Assembly (NCBI GenBank): GCA_017651185.1
Contig: JAGCDJ010000035.1
Location: 1 to 35,033 of the forward strand
Direction of reading: 5' to 3'
Length of the DNA stretch: 35,033 nt
Source of the DNA: Bacteroidales bacterium
GTDB taxonomy: Bacteria; Bacteroidota; Bacteroidia; Bacteroidales; ML635J-15
This document shows, piece by piece, positions 7,210-14,115 of this stretch; positions within the stretch are counted from its first letter, which is position 1; each line of letters begins with the position of its first letter. The notes beneath the pieces are model-generated. The model made no database searches. It was given only the letters and a program-made list of their open reading frames with translations, and was not told the origin of the DNA. The translations under genes were made by a program, and so were the position numbers.

Positions 7210-8463
7210 TTATTCTTTTACGAATTTTCGCTGGATTTCCGACCCTTGAACTTGGATACGAACGACATAAATTCCATTTGCCAATCCTTCCACATCGCAA
7301 ACCGCATTTTCAGCGTTTATTTCCTTGCGCAAAACTACCTGCCCCTTCGCATTTACAATTTCAATTTCGGAAATTGTTTCCGATGATGTGATGTTGAGTA
7401 TATTGCCTGCCGGATTGGGATAAACCTGCAAATCAGCGATTTCATTTTCCACGATGCCTACACAATCGTTGTTTTCATACATATTTGTAAAGTTGTTCCA
7501 ATACTCAGCATTGCTATAAACAGACATCCTTCCGCATGGAACAGTTAACGGGATGTCAGAAATACTATCGAATTCGAATGAGTAACTATATATGGTTGGC
7601 GGGTTTAAGGCAAGAACCGATATGCTGTCAATTTTATAGCATTCGACGAATGAAGCTTCGATAGTAGAAACGGAACTGCCAATTGTAAGAGAGGTGAGGT
7701 TACTGCATCCACTAAATGTAGAACTTTTAATATAGGTTATCGCATTGGGGATTACCAATGCACCTGTTAGTCCTGTACAATTGTAAAACGCTTCATATCC
7801 GATATATTTTATGGAATCAGGAAAGGTTATTGATGTGATATTTTCACAATATGAAAATGCAGAGTTTACAATACCTTTGGTGTTTCCATCGATTACAATA
7901 GGCCCGCTAGGAGCATCTCCCTTATATCCCATGCACCAGTTGCCAAGATACAATATCCCATCCGGATGATCATTGTACCACGCTGTGTATTCAAATGAAC
8001 TATGTCCTATGCTTGTTACCGAGTCACCTATTGTTATTGATGAAAGTTGAGAACAGTATGCAAACGCGCCATCTGCAATGCTTGTAACAGAATTGGGAAT
8101 ATTTACTGATGTCAAGCCCCTGCATGAATAAAAGGCATTCCATCCAATACTCGTAATTGAGGTTCCTATTACTACAGACTCTAGTCCGCTACATCCCGAG
8201 AAAGCCCCCCATCCGATTGATGTCACCGAATATGTCCTGCTTCCATTTGTTACTGTCGATGGAATTATTAGGTCTCCAACAAGATCAGATGTATAGGTGT
8301 CAGGGACATTTTCCGATGTTAATGACACGGTATAAGGTGAAGTGTTAGATATAATGTTGTAATACAATGTCTGCCCACTTTCGCATACTGCGGAAAAATT
8401 ATAGGCGAATGCACAATTGCATATAAGTCCAACAAGTGCTAAAAATATAAATCTAGATTTCAT
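7210..8463 (-). CDS. T9SS-exported BspA-type leucine-rich-repeat protein
   Basis: A 417-aa secreted protein. The signal peptide ends near residue 20 (CAFA). Residues about 75-310 hold tandem BspA/LRR_5 repeats, recognisable by recurring ITSIGWNAFYSCRGLTSV-like units (S-I-x-x-x-A-F-x-x-C-x-x-L-x-S-V). The last 75 residues are a T9SS type A sorting domain (LQVYPNPAGN near the start, GIYVVRIQ near the end), so the protein should cross the outer membrane by the T9SS and be surface-bound or released. LRR proteins of this type usually act in adhesion or surface contact. ATG 8463 is chosen over ATG 8469 and the TTG further upstream because it leads directly into the signal sequence. Confidence 0.88.
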   Translation of the reverse strand: MKSRFIFLALVGLICNCAFAYNFSAVCESGQTLYYNIISNTSPYTVSLTSENVPDTYTSDLVGDLIIPSTVTNGSRTYSVTSIGWGAFSGCSGLESVVIGTSITSIGWNAFYSCRGLTSVNIPNSVTSIADGAFAYCSQLSSITIGDSVTSIGHSSFEYTAWYNDHPDGILYLGNWCMGYKGDAPSGPIVIDGNTKGIVNSAFSYCENITSITFPDSIKYIGYEAFYNCTGLTGALVIPNAITYIKSSTFSGCSNLTSLTIGSSVSTIEASFVECYKIDSISVLALNPPTIYSYSFEFDSISDIPLTVPCGRMSVYSNAEYWNNFTNMYENNDCVGIVENEIADLQVYPNPAGNILNITSSETISEIEIVNAKGQVVLRKEINAENAVCDVEGLANGIYVVRIQVQGSEIQRKFVKE

Positions 8464-8487
8464 ATGCATATTATTTAAATTATTGTG

Positions 8488-8495
8488 CAAAAATA
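8488..8495 (-). promoter_or_regulatory. Bacteroidetes -7 element for the LRR gene
   Basis: On the minus strand TATTTTTG matches TAnnTTTG exactly, 24 bp upstream of the chosen start. CAAA (TTTG on the minus strand) at 8512 or 8519 could be the -33 element. Confidence 0.6.
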
Positions 8496-8548
8496 AAAAA
8501 CATTTTCAATGCAAAAAGCAAATTTAGTATAATTTTTAGCCCACTCTC

Positions 8549-8590
8549 AAAAAAAATTCCGCAACCCAAGCCCCTGCCTGAATTGCGGAA
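8549..8590 (-). terminator. Intrinsic terminator of urocanate hydratase
   Basis: TTCCGCAA (8557-8564) pairs with TTGCGGAA (8583-8590) over an 18-nt loop. On the minus strand the stem is followed by eight T's (8549-8556). It lies 27 bp after the hutU stop. Confidence 0.8.
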
Positions 8591-8617
8591 ATATGTATTA
8601 AATGTGCAAATTACCTA

Positions 8618-10630
8618 TTAATACAACGAATTTATCAAATCGTCATCTGCCAGATTCGGAACTGTGACCTTCATTTCGGGATATTCCTCCATAGCGCGCT
8701 TGATAGCGAACATTGCACCCTCGTTGCGTGCCCAACTGCGGCGGCTGATTCCGTTGTTGACATCCCAGAGAAGCATCAGTTTCAAGCGGCGTTCTGCCTC
8801 GGCACTGCCGTCGAGAACCATTCCGAAGCCACCATTGATAACTTCGCCCCAGCCAACTCCACCGCCATTGTGGATTGAAACCCAAGTTGCACCGCGGAAA
8901 GAGTCGCCAATGACATTCTGGATTGCCATATCGGCGGTAAACTTACTGCCATCGTAGATGTTGGAAGTCTCGCGGAACGGTGAGTCTGTACCCGAAACAT
9001 CGTGGTGATCGCGGCCAAGAACTACTGGCTGTTTCAAACGACCATCGCGGATAGCATCGTTGAATGCCTTTGCAATCTTGATACGGCCTTCGGCATCGGC
9101 GTAAAGGATACGAGCCTGCGAACCAACGACAAGTTTGTTCTTCTTTGCCTCGCTAATCCAACGGATGTTGTCACGCATCTGCTGTGAAATTTCGGCTGGA
9201 GCATCCTTTGCGATGTCTTCCAATACCTGCATCGCAAGGTTGTCGGTAACTTCCAAATCTTCGGGCAAACTCGATGTGCAAACCCAACGGAACGGTCCGA
9301 AACCATAGTCGAAGCACATTGGTCCCATAATATCCTGGACATACGACGGATAGCGGAAATCGATACCATTCGGAGCCATAATGTCGGCACCAGCACGCGA
9401 ACTTTCGAGCAAGAAGGCATTTCCATAGTCGAAGAAATACATTCCCTTTGCAGTCAACTTGTTGATTGCATCCACCTGACGTCTCAACGAAACCTGAACT
9501 GCCTCTTTGAACTTCTCTGGACTATGAGCCATCATTTCGATTGACTGCTCGTACGAAAGTCCTACTGGATAGTAACCGCCTGCCCACGGATTGTGAAGCG
9601 AAGTCTGGTCGCTACCAAGGTCAACCTTTACGTCGCGTGCAGCAAGGCGTTCCCACAAGTCAACCACATTGCCAAGGTAAGCAATGGAGTGACGCTCTTT
9701 CTTCTTCTGCCATTCGAGTGCAGTGTCGATTGCCTTGTCAACATCATCAATTATTTCGTCAACCCAGCCCTGTTCGTAGCGCTTGTTGGCTGCCTTTGGA
9801 TTTATTTCGGCGCAAATGCTTACAACACCTGCGATATTTGCAGCCTTTGGCTGAGCACCGCTCATACCGCCAAGACCAGCAGTAACGAACAAACGACCTT
9901 CTGGTCCTTCGCCGTGCTTTGCAATCTTACGGCAAGCGTTGAGTACCGTGATGGTTGTTCCATGAACGATTCCTTGCGGACCTATATACATATACGAACC
10001 AGCAGTCATCTGTCCGTACTGTGAAACGCCCATTGCGTTGAACTTTTCCCAATGATCTGGCTTAGAGTAGTTTGGAATTACCATACCGTTAGTAACAACT
10101 ACGCGCGGAGCATCCTTGTGAGATGGATAAAGTCCCATCGGGTGACCGGAATACATAACCAATGTCTGTTCGTCGGTCATATTGGCAAGGTACTGCATAG
10201 TAAGCAGGTACTGAGCCCAGTTCTGGAAAACTGCGCCATTTCCACCGTAGGTGATAAGTTCGTGCGGATGCTGAGCCACTGCGTAATCCAAATTATTGGA
10301 AATCATAAGCATAATGGCAGCAGCCTGAGTGCTCTTGTGAGGGAACCACGTAATATCGCGTGCGAACATCTTGTATTTCGGACGGAAACGGTACATATAG
10401 ATTCTTCCGTAGGTTTCGAGTTCGTTCTTGAATTCGGGGGCAAGTTCCTTGTGGAATTTAGCCGGGAAATAGCGGAGAGCGTTTCTTATTGCAAGTTTCT
10501 TTTCATCGTTTGTAAGAATCTGCTTCCTTATAGGTGCGTGATTTATTTCGGGTTCATACACAGCAGGTTCCGGCAGTGTGTCGGGAATACCCTGCAAGAT
10601 TAACTTCTGAAATTCTTCCTTTGTAATCAT
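8618..10630 (-). CDS. hutU: Urocanate hydratase
   Basis: A 670-aa cytoplasmic NAD+-dependent enzyme that converts urocanate and water to 4-imidazolone-5-propanoate, the second step of histidine degradation. Family signatures are clear: YGGNGAVFQNWAQY, MYSGHPMGLYPS, a GGMSGAQPKA nucleotide-binding loop, QTSLHNPWAGGYYPVG, the active-site region FGPFRWVCTS and GRDHHDVSGTDSPFRE. At 670 aa it belongs to the longer form of the family, whereas classic Pseudomonas HutU has about 555 aa. The rest of a hut operon (hutH, hutI, formiminotransferase) is absent from this window, so it appears monocistronic here. The ATG at 10630 leads directly into the conserved N-terminus. Confidence 0.97.
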   Translation of the reverse strand: MITKEEFQKLILQGIPDTLPEPAVYEPEINHAPIRKQILTNDEKKLAIRNALRYFPAKFHKELAPEFKNELETYGRIYMYRFRPKYKMFARDITWFPHKSTQAAAIMLMISNNLDYAVAQHPHELITYGGNGAVFQNWAQYLLTMQYLANMTDEQTLVMYSGHPMGLYPSHKDAPRVVVTNGMVIPNYSKPDHWEKFNAMGVSQYGQMTAGSYMYIGPQGIVHGTTITVLNACRKIAKHGEGPEGRLFVTAGLGGMSGAQPKAANIAGVVSICAEINPKAANKRYEQGWVDEIIDDVDKAIDTALEWQKKKERHSIAYLGNVVDLWERLAARDVKVDLGSDQTSLHNPWAGGYYPVGLSYEQSIEMMAHSPEKFKEAVQVSLRRQVDAINKLTAKGMYFFDYGNAFLLESSRAGADIMAPNGIDFRYPSYVQDIMGPMCFDYGFGPFRWVCTSSLPEDLEVTDNLAMQVLEDIAKDAPAEISQQMRDNIRWISEAKKNKLVVGSQARILYADAEGRIKIAKAFNDAIRDGRLKQPVVLGRDHHDVSGTDSPFRETSNIYDGSKFTADMAIQNVIGDSFRGATWVSIHNGGGVGWGEVINGGFGMVLDGSAEAERRLKLMLLWDVNNGISRRSWARNEGAMFAIKRAMEEYPEMKVTVPNLADDDLINSLY

Positions 10631-10765
10631 AGTATAAATTGTTTAAAATAGTTGGCGTAAAATTAGTAAAAAAACAAGTATGGGACAAAAAAATAAGTTG
10701 CGAATTTGAAATTAGGATTACGGACTTATAATAGCACAAGTTTGCGCTATGAGCAGATTTTATTC

Positions 10766-11074
10766 TTATTTAGTTATCAATTTTGTTGGGCGAATGCGGT
10801 CTATAACAACAACATCGTCTTCTATATGAAATATATATGCCCATCGCTTATTGTGTGAAACCATACGGCAAGCCCTAGGATGATAGCATCGCACATCTTC
10901 ATAATGACTTGGATGATAAACATTTGCATAAACCGATAATGACAATACTTCATCACGCATTGTTGCAACATATTTATGCGCACCTTCGCGAGACATCACT
11001 GTTCGCAGAAAATCCATTATTTCGGACAAATCGACTTTGGCAGTATAACTAATTTCAACCTTGTAGATTGTCAT
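10766..11074 (-). CDS. RelE/ParE-family toxin (module 1)
   Basis: A 102-aa basic toxin-like protein. MTIYKVEISYTAKVDLSEIMDFL opens the RelE/ParE fold, and the C-terminus has HPRACRMVSHNKRWAYIFHI followed by VVVIDRIRPTKLITK, the usual strand pair and tail. The ATG at 11074 is chosen because it aligns exactly with the second module (29060) and gives the same length. The upstream part of the frame is antitoxin sequence in another frame. It overlaps the antitoxin stop by 20 bp, a translational-coupling arrangement typical of type II modules. ParE members poison gyrase and RelE members cleave mRNA, and the sequence does not decide between them. It is clearly paralogous to 29060-29368. Confidence 0.85.
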   Translation of the reverse strand: MTIYKVEISYTAKVDLSEIMDFLRTVMSREGAHKYVATMRDEVLSLSVYANVYHPSHYEDVRCYHPRACRMVSHNKRWAYIFHIEDDVVVIDRIRPTKLITK

Positions 11075-11207
11075 AATGCTCATCAACCATCTTGTGAAGA
11101 ATATCGAAGTACTCGTCAACCGACATGCGCTTGGTTGCAACACCATATTCGGCAACTGGTTCTGATGCAACTGAATTGTTTTCTTCTATGTATTTTTTTT
11201 CTGGCAT
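11055..11207 (-). CDS. Short antitoxin (module 1)
   Basis: A 50-aa protein (MPEKKYIEENNSVAS...). It shares with the antitoxin of module 2 the C-terminal motif MSVDEY-(10)-D-x-x-Y-x-N-x-QG at identical spacing. That part should wrap the toxin. There is no room for a recognisable helix-turn-helix or ribbon-helix-helix domain, so autoregulation by this protein alone is doubtful. ATG 11207 is preferred to ATG 11222 because the -7 element at 11234-11241 would leave almost no leader for the latter. Identification rests on position, overlap with the toxin gene and the conserved motif, not on a known antitoxin family. Confidence 0.7.
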   Translation of the reverse strand: MPEKKYIEENNSVASEPVAEYGVATKRMSVDEYFDILHKMVDEHYDNLQG

Positions 11208-11233
11208 AATCTTCAATACCATTTTAACAGGCA

Positions 11234-11241
11234 CAAATATA
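11234..11241 (-). promoter_or_regulatory. Bacteroidetes -7 element of toxin-antitoxin module 1
   Basis: TATATTTG on the minus strand matches TAnnTTTG exactly. Transcription would begin near 11227, giving a leader of about 20 nt before ATG 11207. Confidence 0.6.
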
Positions 11242-11316
11242 TAACATTTTCCCATAAGTAAAGCATTGGTTGAATTTAAAATTGAACCCATTTCTCAAGG
11301 CTCCAAAATCGTAAAC

Positions 11317-11464
11317 TCGCCCGAAAAAGTGTATCTATTCTCACAAAAGTCGCCCGAAAAAGTGTATCTATTCTCACAAAAGTCGCCCGAAAAAGTGTGT
11401 GAGTTGAAGAAAAACTCGCCCGAAAAAGTGTGTAAAAATACTTGAAAGTCGCCCGAAAAAGTGT
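11317..11464. repeat. Five 16-bp repeats with an exact 33-bp period
   Basis: TCGCCCGAAAAAGTGT is repeated without a mismatch at 11317, 11350, 11383, 11416 and 11449, always 33 bp apart. The four 17-bp spacers comprise two identical ones (ATCTATTCTCACAAAAG) and two different ones. Because 33 is a multiple of three, the plus strand reads as an 11-residue repeat (SPEKVYLFSQK) from a frame with no ATG. The minus strand reads as TFSGDFCENRY-type repeats ending ILEP-stop, also with no ATG. It lies between a terminator and the toxin-antitoxin promoter. It is not a CRISPR: repeat and spacer are too short, two spacers are identical, and no cas gene is present. Confidence 0.9.
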
Positions 11465-11480
11465 AAAGAGCGATGCAAGT

Positions 11481-11518
11481 AAAAAAAAATAATCATCAAA
11501 AAATGATGATTATTTTTT
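11481..11518. terminator. Bidirectional terminator hairpin
   Basis: TAATCATCA (11490-11498) and TGATGATTA (11504-11512), extended by A/T pairs to 15 bp, surround an AAAAA loop, with A-runs on the left and T-runs on the right. On the minus strand it ends the lipoprotein operon (stop at 11542). On the plus strand it would stop any transcript through the 33-bp array. Confidence 0.75.
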
Positions 11519-11541
11519 ATGATAACTAGTTTTAACTCACT

Positions 11542-12102
11542 CTATTTCTGCATCGAAACATCCACCCTCGTAGAATCCTCTTCATAGCGGAACTTGCAGT
11601 CGGACTTGCAGAGCGAAAGTATCTTCATGTCGGCAATGTGCGTGTATGAATTTGATTCCGAATCGTACAAATCAAACTTCAAATACTCCTTCTTGTCGTC
11701 GAAAGCCCACTTAAACTTTGTCTCTGTACTAAGCAACGAAGCAAAATCGAGATTTTCAAGACTAGCGTCAATGCTATCGGTATATGTAGAGTCTTGCATT
11801 TCACCCATCATCTCTTCCCAATCAATATCCGACAATATTTCGCCAAGACCATTGTCCTTGAACTTGATATAACCGGTTTCATCCTTTTCAAACGTCATCT
11901 GCAATTCACCAAACATCGCATAATCCGACATTTTTATCGACATGGTATCCGAATCAAGTTGCGTAATTTTCCATGTGCCTACCAGACGGCCTTTCGGCGA
12001 CTTCATCATCAAACCATAATCTTCCTCGTACTTCTTGCACGATGAAAAAACTGCTACGAACATTAACGTAAAAGCAACAATCGAACAAATATATCTCTTC
12101 AT
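11542..12102 (-). CDS. Lipocalin-like lipoprotein (second of a tandem pair)
   Basis: A 186-aa predicted lipoprotein. The signal peptide ends in VFSSC with lipidated Cys22. The mature part starts with a short acidic linker and then GRLVGTWKITQLD, the opening strand typical of Bacteroidetes lipocalin-like proteins. An acidic insert near residues 75-125 (EMQDSTYTDSIDASLENLDF) is followed by strands (KFKWAFDDKKEYLKFDLYD). No function can be assigned. It lies 11 bp after the paralogous lipoprotein gene on the same strand, so the two form an operon that ends at the hairpin at 11481-11518. Confidence 0.75.
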   Translation of the reverse strand: MKRYICSIVAFTLMFVAVFSSCKKYEEDYGLMMKSPKGRLVGTWKITQLDSDTMSIKMSDYAMFGELQMTFEKDETGYIKFKDNGLGEILSDIDWEEMMGEMQDSTYTDSIDASLENLDFASLLSTETKFKWAFDDKKEYLKFDLYDSESNSYTHIADMKILSLCKSDCKFRYEEDSTRVDVSMQK

Positions 12103-12113
12103 ACGCTTAAATT

Positions 12114-12572
12114 TTAATCAACTTTCTTTTCAAAATGGCGTTCAATAAGGTCATCGTAGCCCGAATACTCCTTACTTCCGTTTACCAGCCACAACTCCGA
12201 ACTCGACAACCTGGTTATCTTGTAGTTGTGCTCGCTATTTCCATTTATTGTATCCAATTCGGTTAGAACCAACTCGGTCTTGTCCTCGCCAAACGACCAC
12301 AATCCAGACCTTTCGTTCAGCGACCTTACCATCGGAATCGAATACGAATAAGTACCATCGGAATTCAAAACAACCTCCGTTGACGACTCCTTGTCAAACA
12401 AATTCTGTTCGTGCTTGTCATTCACCAACAAATCAGTCAGATACCATTCTCCGACCAATCTCGCCTTTGCCGACTTTAACGAAAATGCGGGTCCGTTCTC
12501 GTATCTTCCGCACGAAACAAATAACGCAACAGACAGCATAAGGACAAATATAATAGCGATAATTTTTCGCAT
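12114..12572 (-). CDS. Lipocalin-like lipoprotein (first of a tandem pair)
   Basis: A 152-aa predicted lipoprotein with lipobox LFVSC and lipidated Cys21. The segment KARLVGEWYLTDLLVNDK matches the equivalent position of its downstream neighbour (GRLVGTWKITQLD), so the pair arose by duplication. It continues with alternating strands (STEVVLNSDGTYSYSI, RSGLWSFGEDKTELVL, ELWLVNG) expected of a small beta-barrel. Ligand and function are unknown. It is the first gene of the operon, with a consensus -7 element 20 bp upstream. Confidence 0.75.
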   Translation of the reverse strand: MRKIIAIIFVLMLSVALFVSCGRYENGPAFSLKSAKARLVGEWYLTDLLVNDKHEQNLFDKESSTEVVLNSDGTYSYSIPMVRSLNERSGLWSFGEDKTELVLTELDTINGNSEHNYKITRLSSSELWLVNGSKEYSGYDDLIERHFEKKVD

Positions 12573-12591
12573 AGTTTTTAAAGTTAAACTG

Positions 12592-12599
12592 CAAAAATA
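12592..12599 (-). promoter_or_regulatory. Bacteroidetes -7 element of the lipoprotein operon
   Basis: TATTTTTG on the minus strand matches TAnnTTTG exactly, 20 bp before the first start codon. No clear -33 element is seen. Confidence 0.55.
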
Positions 12600-12702
12600 G
12601 GTATTTTCAATCAGTTATGCAGTTTTTTAGAGAAAATGTTCAAACGCACGATGTTTAAAACGCAACTATTAATATGATTTTCAACGAAATACACAAAACA
12701 AA

Positions 12703-12727
12703 AAAAAAGACGGTTTCCGTCTTTTTT
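12703..12727. terminator. Terminator hairpin beside the displaced tRNA end
   Basis: GACGG (12709-12713) pairs with CCGTC (12717-12721) around TTT, flanked by six A/T pairs. On the minus strand it directly follows the displaced tRNA-Leu 3' fragment, so it may be the original terminator of that tRNA gene before the fic segment inserted. It is T-rich on both strands and so may act in either direction. Confidence 0.65.
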
Positions 12728-12746
12728 CTGTGCCCGAGACAGGACT
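12725..12746 (-). repeat. Displaced copy of the tRNA-Leu 3' end (putative att site)
   Basis: Matches 14110-14131 at 21 of 22 positions, with A instead of G at 12744. It covers the acceptor-stem 3' strand and part of the T-stem 3' strand, and homology ends at that point. The fragment is too short to be a tRNA pseudogene formed by decay of a full copy. Confidence 0.65.
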
Positions 12747-12780
12747 ATATGCACTTCAAAAAATAAATGATTGGATAAAT

Positions 12781-12836
12781 GCGGAGAAAAAAACATACAA
12801 TCTCCGCATTTTTGCGGAGAATAATTTGTATATTTG
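12781..12836 (+). promoter_or_regulatory. fic promoter with overlapping alternative inverted repeats
   Basis: TATATTTG (12829-12836) matches the -7 consensus exactly, 20 bp before the fic ATG. Just upstream, GCGGAGA (12781-12787), TCTCCGC (12801-12807) and GCGGAGA (12814-12820) allow two mutually exclusive hairpins. Seen as DNA, the last pair is a palindrome (TCTCCGCA-TTT-TGCGGAGA) covering the -33 region, so a repressor operator is likely. Confidence 0.55.
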
Positions 12837-12855
12837 CCGCATATTTTTTTTCAAT

Positions 12856-13956
12856 ATGAGACATATTTATATTTGGCAATATAAAAATTGGACTGATTTT
12901 CAATGGGATAGCAGCAAAATTGAGAAATTGTTAGGCGAGGTAAGAAACATTCAAGGAAAGGTTTCCGGAACCTTTTCTATGCTCGGATTTGAAGCACAAA
13001 GTAAAACCGCACTTGAAGCAATGACTCAAGATGTTGTAATGTCATCGGAGATAGAAGGAGAACGCTTGAGAGCAGATTCGGTAAGATCATCTCTTGCAAG
13101 GCATTTGGGTCTTGACTATGAAGGTCTTCCCGAAAGCGACCATTATATAGAAGGCGTGGTTCAAGTGACAATTGATGCAGTAACCAACTGCAACAAACCG
13201 CTTACCGCTGAACGCCTTTTCGACTGGCACACTGCCTTGTTCCCATACGGGCGAAGCGGTGCATATAAAATTACAGTCGCGAACTGGCGACAAGGCGATG
13301 ATGCAATGCTAATAGTTTCTGGAGCAATGGGAAAAGAAAAGATTCACTATCGCGCACCAGACTCTTGTCAAGTGCCAGAAGAAATGGAAAAATTTCTTGA
13401 CTGGATAAATACCGAAACACAAACAGACAGCATACTGAAAGCAGCAATCGCACATCTTTGGTTCGTTGCAATTCACCCATTTGACGATGGTAACGGAAGG
13501 TTAACCCGTACAATAACCGACTTGTTATTAGCCCGTTCCGACAATATGCAGCACCGGTACTACAGCCTTTCGGCTGAAATCAGAAACAACAGAAAAGAGT
13601 ATTACGATATTCTAGAACGGACAACTTGTGGAAAACCAGAAATAACAGAGTGGCTTATATGGTTTCTCAACTGCACAAAACAAGCAATGGAAAAGTCACT
13701 GGAGAAAGTCAAAGTCATAGCAGAAAAGACAAGGTTCTGGGACAAACATAAAGACACGCAACTAAACGAACGCCAACGCAAAATATTAAATATGCTATGG
13801 GATGAGTTTTTCGGAAAACTTACCACGTCAAAGTGGGCAAAAATATGCAAATGCTCTCAGGACACTGCCCTCCGTGACATTCACGACCTAATCGAAAAGG
13901 GTATTCTAAAACCATCCGAAGCAAGTGGTCGCAGTAAAAATTACATTCTTGCATAA
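12856..13956 (+). CDS. Fic-family protein (AMP/NMP transferase) with C-terminal winged helix
   Basis: A 366-aa Fic protein. The N-terminal region (about 1-110) resembles the DUF4172/Fic_N module and contains the inhibitory motif SSEIEG (63-68, pattern S/T-x-x-x-E-G), whose Glu67 blocks productive ATP binding. This makes it a self-inhibited class II Fic. The catalytic loop HPFDDGNGR is at 207-215 and fits HxFx(D/E)GNxxR, with His207 as the base. The C-terminus (about 300-366) holds a winged-helix-like region (ERQRKILNML...AKICKCSQDTALRDIHDLIEKGIL), which suggests DNA binding or autoregulation. The family usually transfers AMP from ATP to a protein hydroxyl. The target is unknown. ATG 12856 is chosen because the longer frame would start inside the displaced tRNA fragment. 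It is the only gene in the putative island. Confidence 0.92.
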   Translation: MRHIYIWQYKNWTDFQWDSSKIEKLLGEVRNIQGKVSGTFSMLGFEAQSKTALEAMTQDVVMSSEIEGERLRADSVRSSLARHLGLDYEGLPESDHYIEGVVQVTIDAVTNCNKPLTAERLFDWHTALFPYGRSGAYKITVANWRQGDDAMLIVSGAMGKEKIHYRAPDSCQVPEEMEKFLDWINTETQTDSILKAAIAHLWFVAIHPFDDGNGRLTRTITDLLLARSDNMQHRYYSLSAEIRNNRKEYYDILERTTCGKPEITEWLIWFLNCTKQAMEKSLEKVKVIAEKTRFWDKHKDTQLNERQRKILNMLWDEFFGKLTTSKWAKICKCSQDTALRDIHDLIEKGILKPSEASGRSKNYILA

Positions 13957-13984
13957 TGAAAAAGTCTTGAATGTGGATTATTTT

Positions 13985-14012
13985 AGGAGGGTCAAAATGG
14001 CCTTCCTTTTTT
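13985..14012 (+). terminator. Intrinsic terminator of fic
   Basis: GGAGGGTC pairs with GGCCTTCC (including two G-T pairs) around AAAAT and is followed by a T-run at 14007-14012. It lies 29 bp after the fic stop. Confidence 0.7.
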
Positions 14013-14065
14013 GTAAAAAATTTGTACGAGACCAAATTGAGACCAAATAAATGGATACGAAAGGA

Positions 14066-14112
14066 AAAGAGTTTTGTAATTATCTTAAATATAGATACTT
14101 ACAAAACTCTTT
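14066..14112 (-). terminator. Perfect 14-bp inverted repeat just after tRNA-Leu
   Basis: AAAGAGTTTTGTAA (14066-14079) and TTACAAAACTCTTT (14099-14112) are perfectly complementary over a 19-nt loop. On the minus strand it starts three bases after the tRNA 3' end and is followed by TTTT, so it can act as the tRNA terminator. Its outer arm overlaps the repeated att-like sequence, so a recombinase-binding role is an alternative. Confidence 0.6.
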
Positions 14113-14115
14113 CTG

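Noticed and set aside
8782..9426. Several overlapping frames in hutU
   Set aside because: They are shadows. The urocanate hydratase frame is continuous and carries all family motifs.
10729..10750. Terminator after toxin module 1 (ATAGCACAA / TTGCGCTAT)
   Set aside because: The inverted repeat has a central mismatch and no T-run follows on the minus strand, so it is too weak to call.
11317..11464. CRISPR array
   Set aside because: Repeats are only 16 bp, spacers are 17 bp with two identical, and no cas gene lies in the window.
12726..12746. A second tRNA gene or tRNA pseudogene
   Set aside because: Homology to tRNA-Leu ends after about 22 bp. No other tRNA arm is present, so a site duplication explains it better.
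12730..12855. 42-residue N-terminal extension of the Fic protein
   Set aside because: It would begin with GTG inside the displaced tRNA fragment and run through the hairpins and the -7 element. ATG 12856 fits the family start.
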